Below, one piece after another: positions 17,459-25,482 of a DNA stretch of 64,000 bases. The DNA is taken from NCBI GenBank assembly GCA_026393675.1, contig JAPKZQ010000045.1, positions 293,193 to 357,192 on the forward strand, in the 5' to 3' direction. Within the stretch, counting starts at the first letter, position 1, and the number at the start of each line of letters is the position of its first letter. Made by a program: the position numbers and the translations under genes. Below the pieces are notes generated by a model. It worked only from the letters and a program-made list of their open reading frames with translations, was not told the origin of the DNA and did no database searches. Source of the DNA: Acidobacteriota bacterium (lineage in GTDB: Bacteria > Acidobacteriota > Vicinamibacteria > Vicinamibacterales > JAKQTR01).

Positions 17459-18154
17459 TCAGAGCCAGAGGTCTGGGACGACACCGACCGACTCAAGGAG
17501 GTGAGTGTGCGGGGCACGGTCGAGCGTCGCCCGATCGTGTGCCCCAGTCAGCACGCCGATTCGATAGGCCACGCCGGCATTGGCCCCGGCTTCAAGATCC
17601 AGCCGCGTGTCCCCGACCACGGCCACGCGACCGACGTCATAGACGCCGGTCTGTTCCATGCTGCGGAAGATCATGAACGGGGCCGGGCGCCCGGCCGAGA
17701 CCTCGTCACCGCAGACCACCGCATCGACCAGGTCTTTGGGCCAGCCCGCCACCGTGAGGATCACGTCCACGATGCTTCGGTCAAATCCCGAGTTGAGCGC
17801 CACGCAGATTCCTGCATCATGGAGCCGCTCAAACGCCACACGAGCGTCGGGAAACGCCAGGTCGCGGGTGGTACGCAGCCGTTGCGTGAGCATCGTGCAG
17901 AAGTGCCGGTAGATGATGGCCACGAGCGCCTCGCGCTCGGTGTCTTCAAGTGCCGGACGTTGATCGGCAACAAGATGGCTGAGCACCTCCCGCTTGGAGG
18001 CACCCCGCCATTCCGTGATGGCGCCGGGCTCGACGGCGAGGCCAGATGCCTCGAGAGAGCCGGCAAAGGCGGCGGGAACCTCCCCGCGGTCCCTGATGGT
18101 GGTACCGCCCAGATCAAAGATGACGAGTGCGGGCGGCTGGATAGAGTCAAGCAT
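17459..18154 (-). CDS. Phosphonatase-like HAD-family hydrolase
   Basis: This HAD-superfamily protein of 231 residues has motif I FDLGGTTI, motif II LNSGFDR, a GRPAPFMI segment like the RPxPxM of phosphonoacetaldehyde hydrolase relatives, and motif IV VVGDTRLDLEAGANAG. HAD enzymes of this group hydrolyse small phosphorylated metabolites; the lack of the PhnX substrate lysine region and of any phosphonate genes nearby means the substrate is open. I start at MLDSIQPPALVIFD because the HAD fold begins there; an in-frame upstream extension would run into the divergent MFS promoter region. It is transcribed away from the MFS gene, with 176 bp between the starts. Confidence 0.75.
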   Translation of the reverse strand: MLDSIQPPALVIFDLGGTTIRDRGEVPAAFAGSLEASGLAVEPGAITEWRGASKREVLSHLVADQRPALEDTEREALVAIIYRHFCTMLTQRLRTTRDLAFPDARVAFERLHDAGICVALNSGFDRSIVDVILTVAGWPKDLVDAVVCGDEVSAGRPAPFMIFRSMEQTGVYDVGRVAVVGDTRLDLEAGANAGVAYRIGVLTGAHDRATLDRAPHTHLLESVGVVPDLWL

Positions 18155-18330
18155 CGGCAAATAGTCGCTTCCACCGCCCTGCACATCGGCCGGGCGAGAC
18201 CGCGTTCGTTTCGCCGCCCAGATGCCGACCGCCGTCGGCCTCATCCGCGCGTTGGCGGCCCAGGCGGTATGAATCAAGCATAAAGGTAACAGATCCAACC
18301 GTCTGCGCGATCCTGCTAACATGAGCGGGC

Positions 18331-19551
18331 GTGGCCACTCCGCCGTCGATCCAGCGCATTGCCGCCGCCCTGCACTACCGCGACTTCCGCGTGATGTGGA
18401 CCGGCGCCTGCGTGTCGAGCATCGGCACGTGGATGCAGGCGGTGGCGCAAAGCTGGCTGGTGCTGACCATCACCGGGTCGCCGTTCTACCTCGGCCTCGA
18501 CGCGTTCCTCGGCGGAGTGCCCATCCTGCTCTTCACCCTGATCGGTGGCGTCGTCGCCGATCGGCACAATCGCCGCGCCATCCTGCTCATCTCGCAATGC
18601 GTCCAGCTCTCCACGGCGTTCGCACTCGCCGCCCTGGTCTACTGGCAGGTGGTGCAGGTGTGGCACGTGCTGGCGCTGTCGTTTATCACCGGCACGGCGC
18701 AGGCGTTTGGCGGGCCAGCCTACCAATCGCTGCTGCCCTCGCTGGTCGACAAGAAGGACGTGCCGAACGCGATCGCGCTCAATTCAATGCAGTTCAATAT
18801 CGCTCGAATGGTCGGACCGCTGCTGGCCGGTATGGCATTCGCCGCCTGGGGATCAGCCGCCTGCTTCGGGCTGAACGGCCTGTCGTTCCTGGTGGTCATT
18901 GGATCGCTGCTGGCCCTGCGGACCGTCCAGACGCTGCCCGCGCGCACGCAGACGATGGCCGGCGAGATGCGGAGCGGGCTCGCCTACGTTCGCGGCAGTC
19001 GCCTGATGCTGACGCTCACGTTCCTCGCGCTCTGCACGACGATGCTGGCCTCGCCGGTGCTCACGCTCCTGCCGGTGATGGCGCAGAAGGTCTTCCTGCT
19101 GGACGCAGCGGGCTACAGCCGCTTGTTGGCGTTCTCGGGCGCCGGTGCGATCGTCGGTGCGCTGGGCGTCGCCTGGCTCGGACGGTTCAATCGGATGGGA
19201 TCGACGGTGCTCGGCGTGCAAATCGGCCTGGGCCTCGTCCTCGCCGCCTTTGCCTCGTCTCGAAGCCTGCCACTGAGTTATGCGCTGCTCTTTGTCGGAA
19301 GCTTCGGCCTGATGATGAGCTTCTCGTTGCTGATGTCGCTGGTGCAACTGGCCGCTCCCGACGCGTTGCGCGGGCGCGTGGTCAGCATCTACATGGTGGC
19401 GTTCCGCGGCGGCATGCCGCTCGGCAGCTTGGCGGCCGGGTACGCCGCCCACGTGACGTCGGCCCCGGCGACGCTCACCGCCGCCGGAATATTGCTGAGC
19501 GTGGTCGCGACATTGTTTATGATGCGTGGACGGACGGTGAGGGAGTTTTAG
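18331..19551 (+). CDS. MFS transporter, EntS/DHA3-like exporter
   Basis: This 406-residue inner-membrane protein has about 12 hydrophobic segments. The first loop carries LIGGVVADRHNRR, matching the MFS motif A between helices 2 and 3; the N-terminus (ALHYRDFRVMWTGACVSSIG) is typical of the MFS_3/EntS group that exports siderophores or drugs. It starts at a GTG, since the nearby ATG is in another frame. It is followed by a repeat-rich spacer. Substrate cannot be inferred from neighbours. Confidence 0.83.
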   Translation: MATPPSIQRIAAALHYRDFRVMWTGACVSSIGTWMQAVAQSWLVLTITGSPFYLGLDAFLGGVPILLFTLIGGVVADRHNRRAILLISQCVQLSTAFALAALVYWQVVQVWHVLALSFITGTAQAFGGPAYQSLLPSLVDKKDVPNAIALNSMQFNIARMVGPLLAGMAFAAWGSAACFGLNGLSFLVVIGSLLALRTVQTLPARTQTMAGEMRSGLAYVRGSRLMLTLTFLALCTTMLASPVLTLLPVMAQKVFLLDAAGYSRLLAFSGAGAIVGALGVAWLGRFNRMGSTVLGVQIGLGLVLAAFASSRSLPLSYALLFVGSFGLMMSFSLLMSLVQLAAPDALRGRVVSIYMVAFRGGMPLGSLAAGYAAHVTSAPATLTAAGILLSVVATLFMMRGRTVREF

Positions 19552-19556
19552 GAGCG

Positions 19557-19740
19557 AGGCCACGCTGGAGCGTGGCGATCCCAGGCTCGATACAGGTCGG
19601 ACCCTGGGACAGCGTGACACCCCGGGTCAGCCGAGCCTACTGTCCTGTGGACGTGACACCCCGGGTCAGCCGAGCCTACTGTCCTGTGGACGTGACACCC
19701 CGGGTCAGCCGAGCCTACTGTCCTGTGGACGTGACACCCC
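19557..19740. repeat. REP-like palindrome plus 39-bp tandem repeat (three full copies)
   Basis: First comes the palindrome CCACGCTGGAGCGTGG, also part of the mutasome element. Then from 19613 three consecutive 39-bp units begin CGTGACACCCCGGGTCAGCC; a fourth starts at 19730 and breaks off after 11 bp. The copies are identical by eye, implying recent expansion. A further REP-like stretch (CCGGGCTCCAGCCCGG) follows to about 19775. No spacers separate the units, so it is not CRISPR. Confidence 0.95.
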
Positions 19741-19833
19741 TGGGATCGCCGGGCTCCAGCCCGGCCCGAGTCCTGGCGGCGGGACACGCCGGGATCGCAC
19801 GAATCGTCAAAGAGACACACACGGGAGACACAT

Positions 19834-20928
19834 ATGCATGTCCGCACGTCACACATCGTTGGGTTACTCACGCTGATGCCTCTGCTGATTGGCGCGACTG
19901 ACGCTCGTGCCCAGGCGCAGTCCCCAGTCACGATGGGCGGGGTGACAGCCGCGCCGGGCACGCTGGTCTCCGGCGAGTTTAAGGTGCCGTCCCGTCCCGG
20001 TGATGACGGAACGATCATCCCGTTCTCGATCATCAACGGCACAAAGCCCGGCCCGGTGCTCGCGCTGGTAGCCGGCACCCACGGCTCCGAGTATCCGCCG
20101 GTCCTGGCCTTGCAGCGGTTGCGCACCGCCATCGATCCGAAGACGCTCAGCGGCACGGTGCTGATGGTGCACGTGGCGAACATGCCGTCGTTCCTGAAGC
20201 GCACAATCTACTATGGGCCGGCCGACGGCAAGAATCTGAATCGCGTGTTTCCGGGCAAGAAGGATGGCACGCTCTCGGAGCGCATCGCGGAGGTCATCAC
20301 CCGCGAGGTGATCGATCGCGCGACGCACGTCGTCGACATTCACTGCGGCGATGGCAACGAGTGGCTGCGCCCTTACAGCTACTGGGTGGTGACAAGCGCA
20401 CCTGCCGTCGTCGAGGCCAGCAGACAGATGGCGCTCGCCTTCGGACTCGATCACATCCTCATCGACACCGAGCGACCGACCAGCCCGGGCGAATCGGTCT
20501 ATCTCGCGAACACGGCTGAGACGCGCGGCAAGTCGGGCCTCACGATTGAGTCGGGGGGCTGGGCGCAGACCGACGAGGCGTCGATCGCGAGGATTGAGCG
20601 CGGCGTGGCCGGCGTCCTGAAGCACCTGCAGATGCGTGCCGATGGCCCGGACCCGATCGCAAGCGCCGTGTGGCTAGGACCAAATGAGGTTCTCCGCAGC
20701 AAGTTCACGGGCCTGATCTACCCGGCCGTCGAGCCCGGGCAGACGGTGGCGCGGGGCGCGCTCATCGCGCGGGTCACCGATTTCCACGGCAAACTGCTGC
20801 AGGAGATCCGATCGCCGTACGCCGGCGAAGTGCTCTACGTGGTCGCCACCCCGCCCATCAACGAGGGCGAACCGGTGGGGTTCGTCGCCGAGCGCGTGGC
20901 CGGGCCCGAGTGGCGACCGAAACAATAA
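19834..20928 (+). CDS. Secreted succinylglutamate desuccinylase/aspartoacylase-like M14 hydrolase
   Basis: A 364-residue protein with a Sec signal peptide (about 1-26, cleaving near DARAQA). The zinc site of the AstE/AspA branch of M14 is visible: GTHGSEYP (His and Glu), then VVDIHCGDG (His), and the catalytic Glu in TIESGGW. The C-terminal beta domain (about 280-355) resembles that of aspartoacylase-type proteins. These enzymes deacylate N-acyl amino acids or related amides; a periplasmic location suggests a scavenging role. The substrate is not known. The upstream spacer is repeat-rich; GGGAGAC precedes the ATG. Confidence 0.82.
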   Translation: MHVRTSHIVGLLTLMPLLIGATDARAQAQSPVTMGGVTAAPGTLVSGEFKVPSRPGDDGTIIPFSIINGTKPGPVLALVAGTHGSEYPPVLALQRLRTAIDPKTLSGTVLMVHVANMPSFLKRTIYYGPADGKNLNRVFPGKKDGTLSERIAEVITREVIDRATHVVDIHCGDGNEWLRPYSYWVVTSAPAVVEASRQMALAFGLDHILIDTERPTSPGESVYLANTAETRGKSGLTIESGGWAQTDEASIARIERGVAGVLKHLQMRADGPDPIASAVWLGPNEVLRSKFTGLIYPAVEPGQTVARGALIARVTDFHGKLLQEIRSPYAGEVLYVVATPPINEGEPVGFVAERVAGPEWRPKQ

Positions 20929-20950
20929 GGGGTTCGGGATTCGGGATCCG
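20929..20950. repeat. GGGATTC heptad run directly after a stop codon
   Basis: GGGGTTCGGGATTCGGGATC starts at the base following the M14-like gene's stop codon. It is the same heptad class as in the mutasome genes. Confidence 0.7.
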
Positions 20951-20954
20951 GCTG

Positions 20955-21956
20955 TCAGCGGATGCCGAACGTGCGGAGAATCAGCCCCATTCCGGCGCCC
21001 AGGGCCGCCGCGGCGGGGATGGTCAGCACCCAGGCCCAGAGGATCTGGCCCGCCACGCCCCATCGAACCGCCGACAGGCGACGCGTCGACCCGACGCCAA
21101 CAATCGATCCCGTGATGGCGTGCGTCGTGCTGACGGGAATGCCGAATGCGGTGGCCAGGAAGATCGCGCCGGCCGCGCCCGTTTCGGCGGCGAATCCGTG
21201 CACCGGTTCCAGCTTCGTGATGCGCGAACCCATCGTGTGGATGATGCGCCAGCCGCCCGACAGGGTCCCGAGGCTGATCGCCGTGTAGGCCGCGAAGACC
21301 ACCCAGGTCGGGATGCTGAAGTGGCCTTTGTCGATGTATCCGGCTGTCGCCAGCACGCCGGCGATGAGGCCCATCGTCTTCTGGGCGTCATTGGCGCCGT
21401 GGTTGATGCTGAAGAGCGCGGCCGATACCAATTGGAGCTTCCGGAACCAGTGGTCGACGCGACCGGGCGTCACGTCACGCAGAAGCCAGTAGATCGCCGT
21501 CATCAGGATCAGCCCCGAGACCAGACCGACCACCGGCGACACGACGATAAACACGAGTGTCTTGGTCCAGCCCGAGGGGATGATGGCGCCCCACCCGACC
21601 TCCGCAATGGCCGCGCCGGCGTAGCCGCCGATGAGCGCGTGCGAGGAACTGGTGGGCAACCCGAAGTGCCACGTAATCAGATCCCACACGATCGCGCCGA
21701 ACAAGCCGGAAAAGATCACCGCGAAGGTCACGACGTGGATGTCGATCATCCCCGACCCGATCGTCCTCGCGACGGCCGTGCCGAACAGGAAGAACGCCGC
21801 AAAATTGAAGAACGCCGCCCAGATCACCGCCCTCCCGGGCGACAACACCCGCGTCGAGACGACGGTGGCAATCGAGTTGGCGGCGTCGTGGAAGCCGTTG
21901 ATGTAGTCGAAGATCAGGGCCGCCCCGACCAGGGCAATGACGATAGCGAGTTCCAT
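20955..21956 (-). CDS. PiT-family inorganic phosphate transporter
   Basis: This 333-residue membrane protein of the PiT family carries the duplicated signature: FDYINGFHDAANSIATVV near the N-terminus and SINHGANDAQKTMGLI in the middle, with PTSSSHALIGG and PVSTTHAITGSIVGVG. PiT carriers import phosphate as a metal-phosphate complex with protons. The upstream DUF47 gene ends 7 bp before its start, the usual PiT partner arrangement. Phosphate uptake fits the polyphosphate-type genes within the next 6 kb. Confidence 0.93.
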   Translation of the reverse strand: MELAIVIALVGAALIFDYINGFHDAANSIATVVSTRVLSPGRAVIWAAFFNFAAFFLFGTAVARTIGSGMIDIHVVTFAVIFSGLFGAIVWDLITWHFGLPTSSSHALIGGYAGAAIAEVGWGAIIPSGWTKTLVFIVVSPVVGLVSGLILMTAIYWLLRDVTPGRVDHWFRKLQLVSAALFSINHGANDAQKTMGLIAGVLATAGYIDKGHFSIPTWVVFAAYTAISLGTLSGGWRIIHTMGSRITKLEPVHGFAAETGAAGAIFLATAFGIPVSTTHAITGSIVGVGSTRRLSAVRWGVAGQILWAWVLTIPAAAALGAGMGLILRTFGIR

Positions 21957-21963
21957 GGCTGGA

Positions 21964-22581
21964 TTATGCGTGCTTCAACACGACGCCCTGGATGACGTCG
22001 GACACATCTTCGATCGAATCCACCGCCCCTTCGAGGTAATCGAAGATCTCTTTCCACTTGATCAGCGTGATCGGGTCCTTCTCGTCAATGAAGAGCGCGC
22101 TGATGACCTCCTGGTGGATGCGATCGGCTTCGTTCTCGAGCCGGTTGATTTCCACCACGCTCGGCGTGACGGCTTCGTGCTGTTCCATGTGCTTGAGAGC
22201 CAGCCGGATCTGCTCACACGCGATCACGATGATCCGGGAAAACTGCCGCACGCCGTCGCGCACGTGCGTGATCCGGTACTGCTCAAACAGGTGGGCCGCC
22301 GCGTCGATCGCGTCCATCACGTCGTCGAGCGAACTGGCCAGCGCGTGGATGTCCTCACGATCGATGGGCGTGACAAAGGTCTTGTGGAGACGCTGAAAGA
22401 TCTCGTGCGTCAGGTAATCGCACCGGTGTTCCAGTTCCTTGATCTCGGCGGCTTTGCCGACCGACGGCGGGTCCGACGACAGCATCTCGTCGAGCAACTT
22501 GGCGGCGGCGACCAGATTGTCGGCGGCGGCAAGGAAATCCTGGTAAAACTTCTCTTCACGCGGGATTAATCGGAATCGCAC
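21964..22581 (-). CDS. DUF47/PhoU-like regulator of PiT
   Basis: This 205-residue all-helical protein of the DUF47 family, related to PhoU, starts with RFRLIPREEKFYQDFLAAAD, the family's hallmark. Repeated acidic patches (ELEHRCDYLTHEIFQ, NRLENEADRIHQE) match PhoU-type metal-binding ExxxD motifs. DUF47 proteins are thought to gate or assist the adjacent PiT carrier. I use the GTG start at 22581, since AAGGGAG lies 8 bp upstream and the family starts here; a long in-frame extension is not conserved in character. First gene of the two-gene phosphate-uptake operon. Confidence 0.9.
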   Translation of the reverse strand: MRFRLIPREEKFYQDFLAAADNLVAAAKLLDEMLSSDPPSVGKAAEIKELEHRCDYLTHEIFQRLHKTFVTPIDREDIHALASSLDDVMDAIDAAAHLFEQYRITHVRDGVRQFSRIIVIACEQIRLALKHMEQHEAVTPSVVEINRLENEADRIHQEVISALFIDEKDPITLIKWKEIFDYLEGAVDSIEDVSDVIQGVVLKHA

Positions 22582-22678
22582 GACAGACGCTCCCTTCAGC
22601 ACTCCGGAAGAGTGATTGTAGCAGCTTCCACACGGCTTTTGCTTGCCCCGGTCCGCGCCATCGCCTACCCTATTCGCC

Positions 22679-23947
22679 ATGCAGGACGTACTTGCCATCA
22701 TCCTCGGAGGCGGCCGGGGAAATCGCCTGTACCCGCTCACGCTGATGCGCTCCAAGCCGGCGGTCCCGATTGGCGGAACATACCGGCTCATCGACATCCC
22801 GATCAGCAATTGCCTCCATGCCGGGCTGCGGCGGATGTTCGTGCTGACGCAGTTCAACTCGGCGTCGCTCAACCGGCACATCTCGCAGACGTACCGGATG
22901 GATCTGTTCTCGGGTGGGTTTGTCGATATCATGGCCGCCGAGCAGACGCCCGACAATCCGAACTGGTTCCAGGGCACGGCCGATGCCGTGCGCCAGGCGG
23001 CGCGGCACTTCGTCGCCTATGCTGCCGACTACTACCTGATCCTCGCCGGCGACCACCTGTACCGGATGGACTTTGCCCGGCTGATCGATTCGCACATCGA
23101 TCGCAATTCGGACATCACCATCGCGGCGCAGCCGGTCGCCCCCGATATCGCCGGCGACATGGGGATCTTCCTGTTCGACCGGGCCGGCCAGATCGTCGGC
23201 TTCGAGGAGAAGCCGTCGGCGCAGCGGCTCGATCAAATGGGGCGTAGCATCCCAACCGGGTCGAGTTTCGGCGGGTACCAGCCCGACAAGCCCTTTATCG
23301 CCTCGATGGGCATCTATGTCTTCTCGCGGGAAGTGCTGCTGGACACCCTCGAGGAGTGCACCGCGACGGATTTCGGACGGGAAGTCATCCCGGCGTCGCT
23401 CTCCACCCACCGCGTGAACGCGTTTCTCCACAACGGGTACTGGGCCGACGTCGGGACCATTGAGTCGTTCTACGAAGCGAACATGACGCTCACGCGGGAT
23501 CACCCGCCGTTCCGCTTCTACGATCCGAAAAAGCCGATCTTCACGCGGGCGCGATTCCTGGCGCCGTCACGCTTCATCGACGCGCACGTCGACCACGCGC
23601 TTGTGGCGGAAGGGTGCTACGTCAACCGCTGCACGGTGGAAACCTCGATTGTCGGGATCCGGACCCGCATCGACGAGCGCGCACGGATTCTGCGATCAGT
23701 GCTGCTCGGCGCAGACTATTACGAAGCCGACGAAGATGAAGCGGGCGATCGGTCGGTGGCGCTCGGCGTCGGCCAGGATTCCATCCTCGACAGAGTGATC
23801 GTCGACAAGAACGCCCGGATCGGGCGCGGCGTGCGGCTGGTGAACCAGGGCCACGTCGAGAACGCGGATGGCGAGAACTACTCCATCCGCAACGGCATCA
23901 TCGTCATCCCGAAAGGCGCCGTGATCAAGGACGGGACCGTCGTCTAA
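22679..23947 (+). CDS. glgC: Glucose-1-phosphate adenylyltransferase
   Basis: GlgC makes ADP-glucose from ATP and glucose-1-phosphate for glycogen synthesis. The protein (422 residues from the chosen ATG) starts MQDVLAIILGGGRGNRLYPL, with the nucleotidyl-transferase loop GGGxGxRLxPLT, SKPAVPIGG and YLILAGDHLYRMD, then FEEKPSA and a C-terminal left-handed beta-helix (hexapeptide repeats near VLLGADYYE and IIVIPKGAVIKDGTVV). A TTG 36 bp upstream in frame is unlikely as start. No clear Shine-Dalgarno is visible before the ATG. Its stop overlaps that of sixA by 4 bp, convergently. No other glycogen gene is nearby. Confidence 0.93.
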   Translation: MQDVLAIILGGGRGNRLYPLTLMRSKPAVPIGGTYRLIDIPISNCLHAGLRRMFVLTQFNSASLNRHISQTYRMDLFSGGFVDIMAAEQTPDNPNWFQGTADAVRQAARHFVAYAADYYLILAGDHLYRMDFARLIDSHIDRNSDITIAAQPVAPDIAGDMGIFLFDRAGQIVGFEEKPSAQRLDQMGRSIPTGSSFGGYQPDKPFIASMGIYVFSREVLLDTLEECTATDFGREVIPASLSTHRVNAFLHNGYWADVGTIESFYEANMTLTRDHPPFRFYDPKKPIFTRARFLAPSRFIDAHVDHALVAEGCYVNRCTVETSIVGIRTRIDERARILRSVLLGADYYEADEDEAGDRSVALGVGQDSILDRVIVDKNARIGRGVRLVNQGHVENADGENYSIRNGIIVIPKGAVIKDGTVV

Positions 23948-24450
23948 CCGACCAGGCCGCGCAGCACTCGTGGCGGCAGGAACCACTGGAGCTGGCCGGG
24001 CTCGGTTGGCGGCAGCGTGGCCACGTCGATGCGGCACACGGCGCCCTTCTTGAACGGAATCGCATCGCGCGCGCCGAGGAGGCGGGCTGCGACCATCCCC
24101 ATCGACGGCTCGTGACCTACCAGCGCCACGCCATGCACGTTGGGCAACCGCGCTAGTTCGGCCATCAGCCCGTCAAACCGCCCGCCAGGCCGCAGGGCAT
24201 CCACGACAGAGACGGCCGGCGCGTTCCTGAAGGCCTCCTTCAGCAGCGCCGCAGTCTGGATCGCTCGCACGAGCGGACTCGTGAGTATATGCTCGATCTC
24301 GACGCCAAGCCGACGCAAGGCCTTGAACTGGACGCGCAACCGTTGGGTTCCCTCATCGGTCAACGGCCGTGCCGGGTCGTCTGGGAGGGCCGAGCTCGGG
24401 TCGGCGGCGATTCCGTGGCGAATAAGGTACAGCGCGCATGGCGACATCAT
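23944..24450 (-). CDS. sixA: SixA-like phosphohistidine phosphatase
   Basis: This 168-residue histidine phosphatase has the RHG triad motif at residues 11-13, LTSPLVRAIQTAALL with the second Arg, and ALVGHEPSMG with the second catalytic His. SixA removes phosphate from phosphohistidine in Hpt or PTS-type proteins in E. coli; the short form without extra domains fits. The CHAD gene lies upstream on the same strand, separated by an inverted-repeat element; SixA, CHAD and Ppx clusters suggest a shared phosphate or polyphosphate theme. Confidence 0.85.
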   Translation of the reverse strand: MMSPCALYLIRHGIAADPSSALPDDPARPLTDEGTQRLRVQFKALRRLGVEIEHILTSPLVRAIQTAALLKEAFRNAPAVSVVDALRPGGRFDGLMAELARLPNVHGVALVGHEPSMGMVAARLLGARDAIPFKKGAVCRIDVATLPPTEPGQLQWFLPPRVLRGLVG

Positions 24451-24455
24451 GTGTT

Positions 24456-24537
24456 AACCACTCCCGGAGTGATGGTGCCAGCACAGTTCTCGTACCGGCA
24501 CAGTTTTCGAGCCGGCACAATCACTCCGGGAGTGGTT
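24456..24537. repeat. 82-bp inverted-repeat element between CHAD gene and sixA
   Basis: The arms AACCACTCCCGGAGTGAT and ATCACTCCGGGAGTGGTT are perfect reverse complements, and with one mismatch they extend to 24 bp each. The interior has two near-copies of GGCACAGTTTTCGAGCC. Each arm contains its own palindrome (CACTCCCGGAGTG). The right arm supplies the last codons and the stop codon of the CHAD gene. It could be a small MITE-like insertion or a processing hairpin. Confidence 0.9.
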
Positions 24538-25414
24538 TGCCCATCAAGCCCAGCGTGACGGCCGTATGCCGCGCCCGGCCGACCACCGGCACCAGCGCCA
24601 CGCGCTCGTCGAGGTAACGGCTGTGGAGTTGGCGGACGCGCTCGTCGAGATCGTCGGCCAGCGCGCGCAACTGGCGTCTGGTGCGGGCCGTGCGGCTTTC
24701 CGCCTCACAATCGCGCACGCGGCTCGCCAGCACCTGCAGGTCGTGCAGGATGCCCAGCAGGTCCTGCAACAACTTCAGTCGCTTGATTGACCCGTCCAAT
24801 CGAAATCGCCCGAGCTCCGCGACAATCTCGAGGGCGTACCGGAACGTCTTCAGCGCGATGCGTACCTCGTGCAGCGGCCCTGGCGCATACACCGCCCCGA
24901 CGGCTCCGACCGCCTCGTCGAGTCGTGCAATTCGCTCCTCCAGGCGGGCCGCGGACTGGGCCGCGCAGCGGGCCATCTCCTCTGGCGAGTCGAGCTTGGT
25001 CGCCAGGTCGCGAACGCGCCGGACGAGGTGACCGACGTGAATCCTGGCGAGCGCGCGCCCAACTTGTGGCCACATCCGCTCGCGTTCGAGCGCGGTCCGG
25101 ATTCTGACAAACGCGATAGCCGCCGCATGCTCGGGAGCGCTGGTTTCCAGGTCGGCCAGCGTCGCCAGGGCCACGTCGATCTCGCGCAGCGGTCCGAGCC
25201 GCCGGGTGATGGTCCGAATATTCCGCCGCAGCGCGCGCGTGGCGTGCTCGCCGGCCACAGCGACCAGCAGCGGCAGCATCTCCCGCAGGCGGCGACTGGC
25301 CACCCGGGCCTGGTGGACGCCCTCGATCTCGCCATTGACGGCAGGCAGCACCTGCCGCTCGATCGCGTTCAGGCGCCGCCGCAGTAGGAGACCTGGTCGT
25401 GCCAAAACGCGCAT
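24521..25414 (-). CDS. CHAD-domain protein
   Basis: This 297-residue alpha-helical protein has the conserved histidine segment GVHQARVASRRLREM near the N-terminus and LHEVRIALKTFRYALEI in the second half, the paired signature of the CHAD domain. CHAD domains bind inorganic polyphosphate; many are linked to CYTH triphosphatases, but here the domain stands alone. Divergent to it is the Ppx/GppA gene, and SixA follows. The C-terminal residues GKPLPE are encoded by the inverted-repeat element, so the end of the gene was probably reshaped by its insertion. Confidence 0.88.
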   Translation of the reverse strand: MRVLARPGLLLRRRLNAIERQVLPAVNGEIEGVHQARVASRRLREMLPLLVAVAGEHATRALRRNIRTITRRLGPLREIDVALATLADLETSAPEHAAAIAFVRIRTALERERMWPQVGRALARIHVGHLVRRVRDLATKLDSPEEMARCAAQSAARLEERIARLDEAVGAVGAVYAPGPLHEVRIALKTFRYALEIVAELGRFRLDGSIKRLKLLQDLLGILHDLQVLASRVRDCEAESRTARTRRQLRALADDLDERVRQLHSRYLDERVALVPVVGRARHTAVTLGLMGKPLPE

Positions 25415-25482
25415 GAGCCTATTATAGTGACTGCCTCCAGTCAGAGCGGCTGAGTCGTCAGCCGCGCGGAAAACGGACCACG

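Noticed and set aside
19613..19740. CRISPR array
   Set aside because: The 39-bp units are directly adjacent with no unique spacers, and no cas gene is present.
18321..19901. 526-codon open frame on the + strand in another frame over the MFS gene and tandem repeat
   Set aside because: It encodes Arg/Ala-rich residues with no membrane segments, and only stays open because the 39-bp repeat is a multiple of 3.
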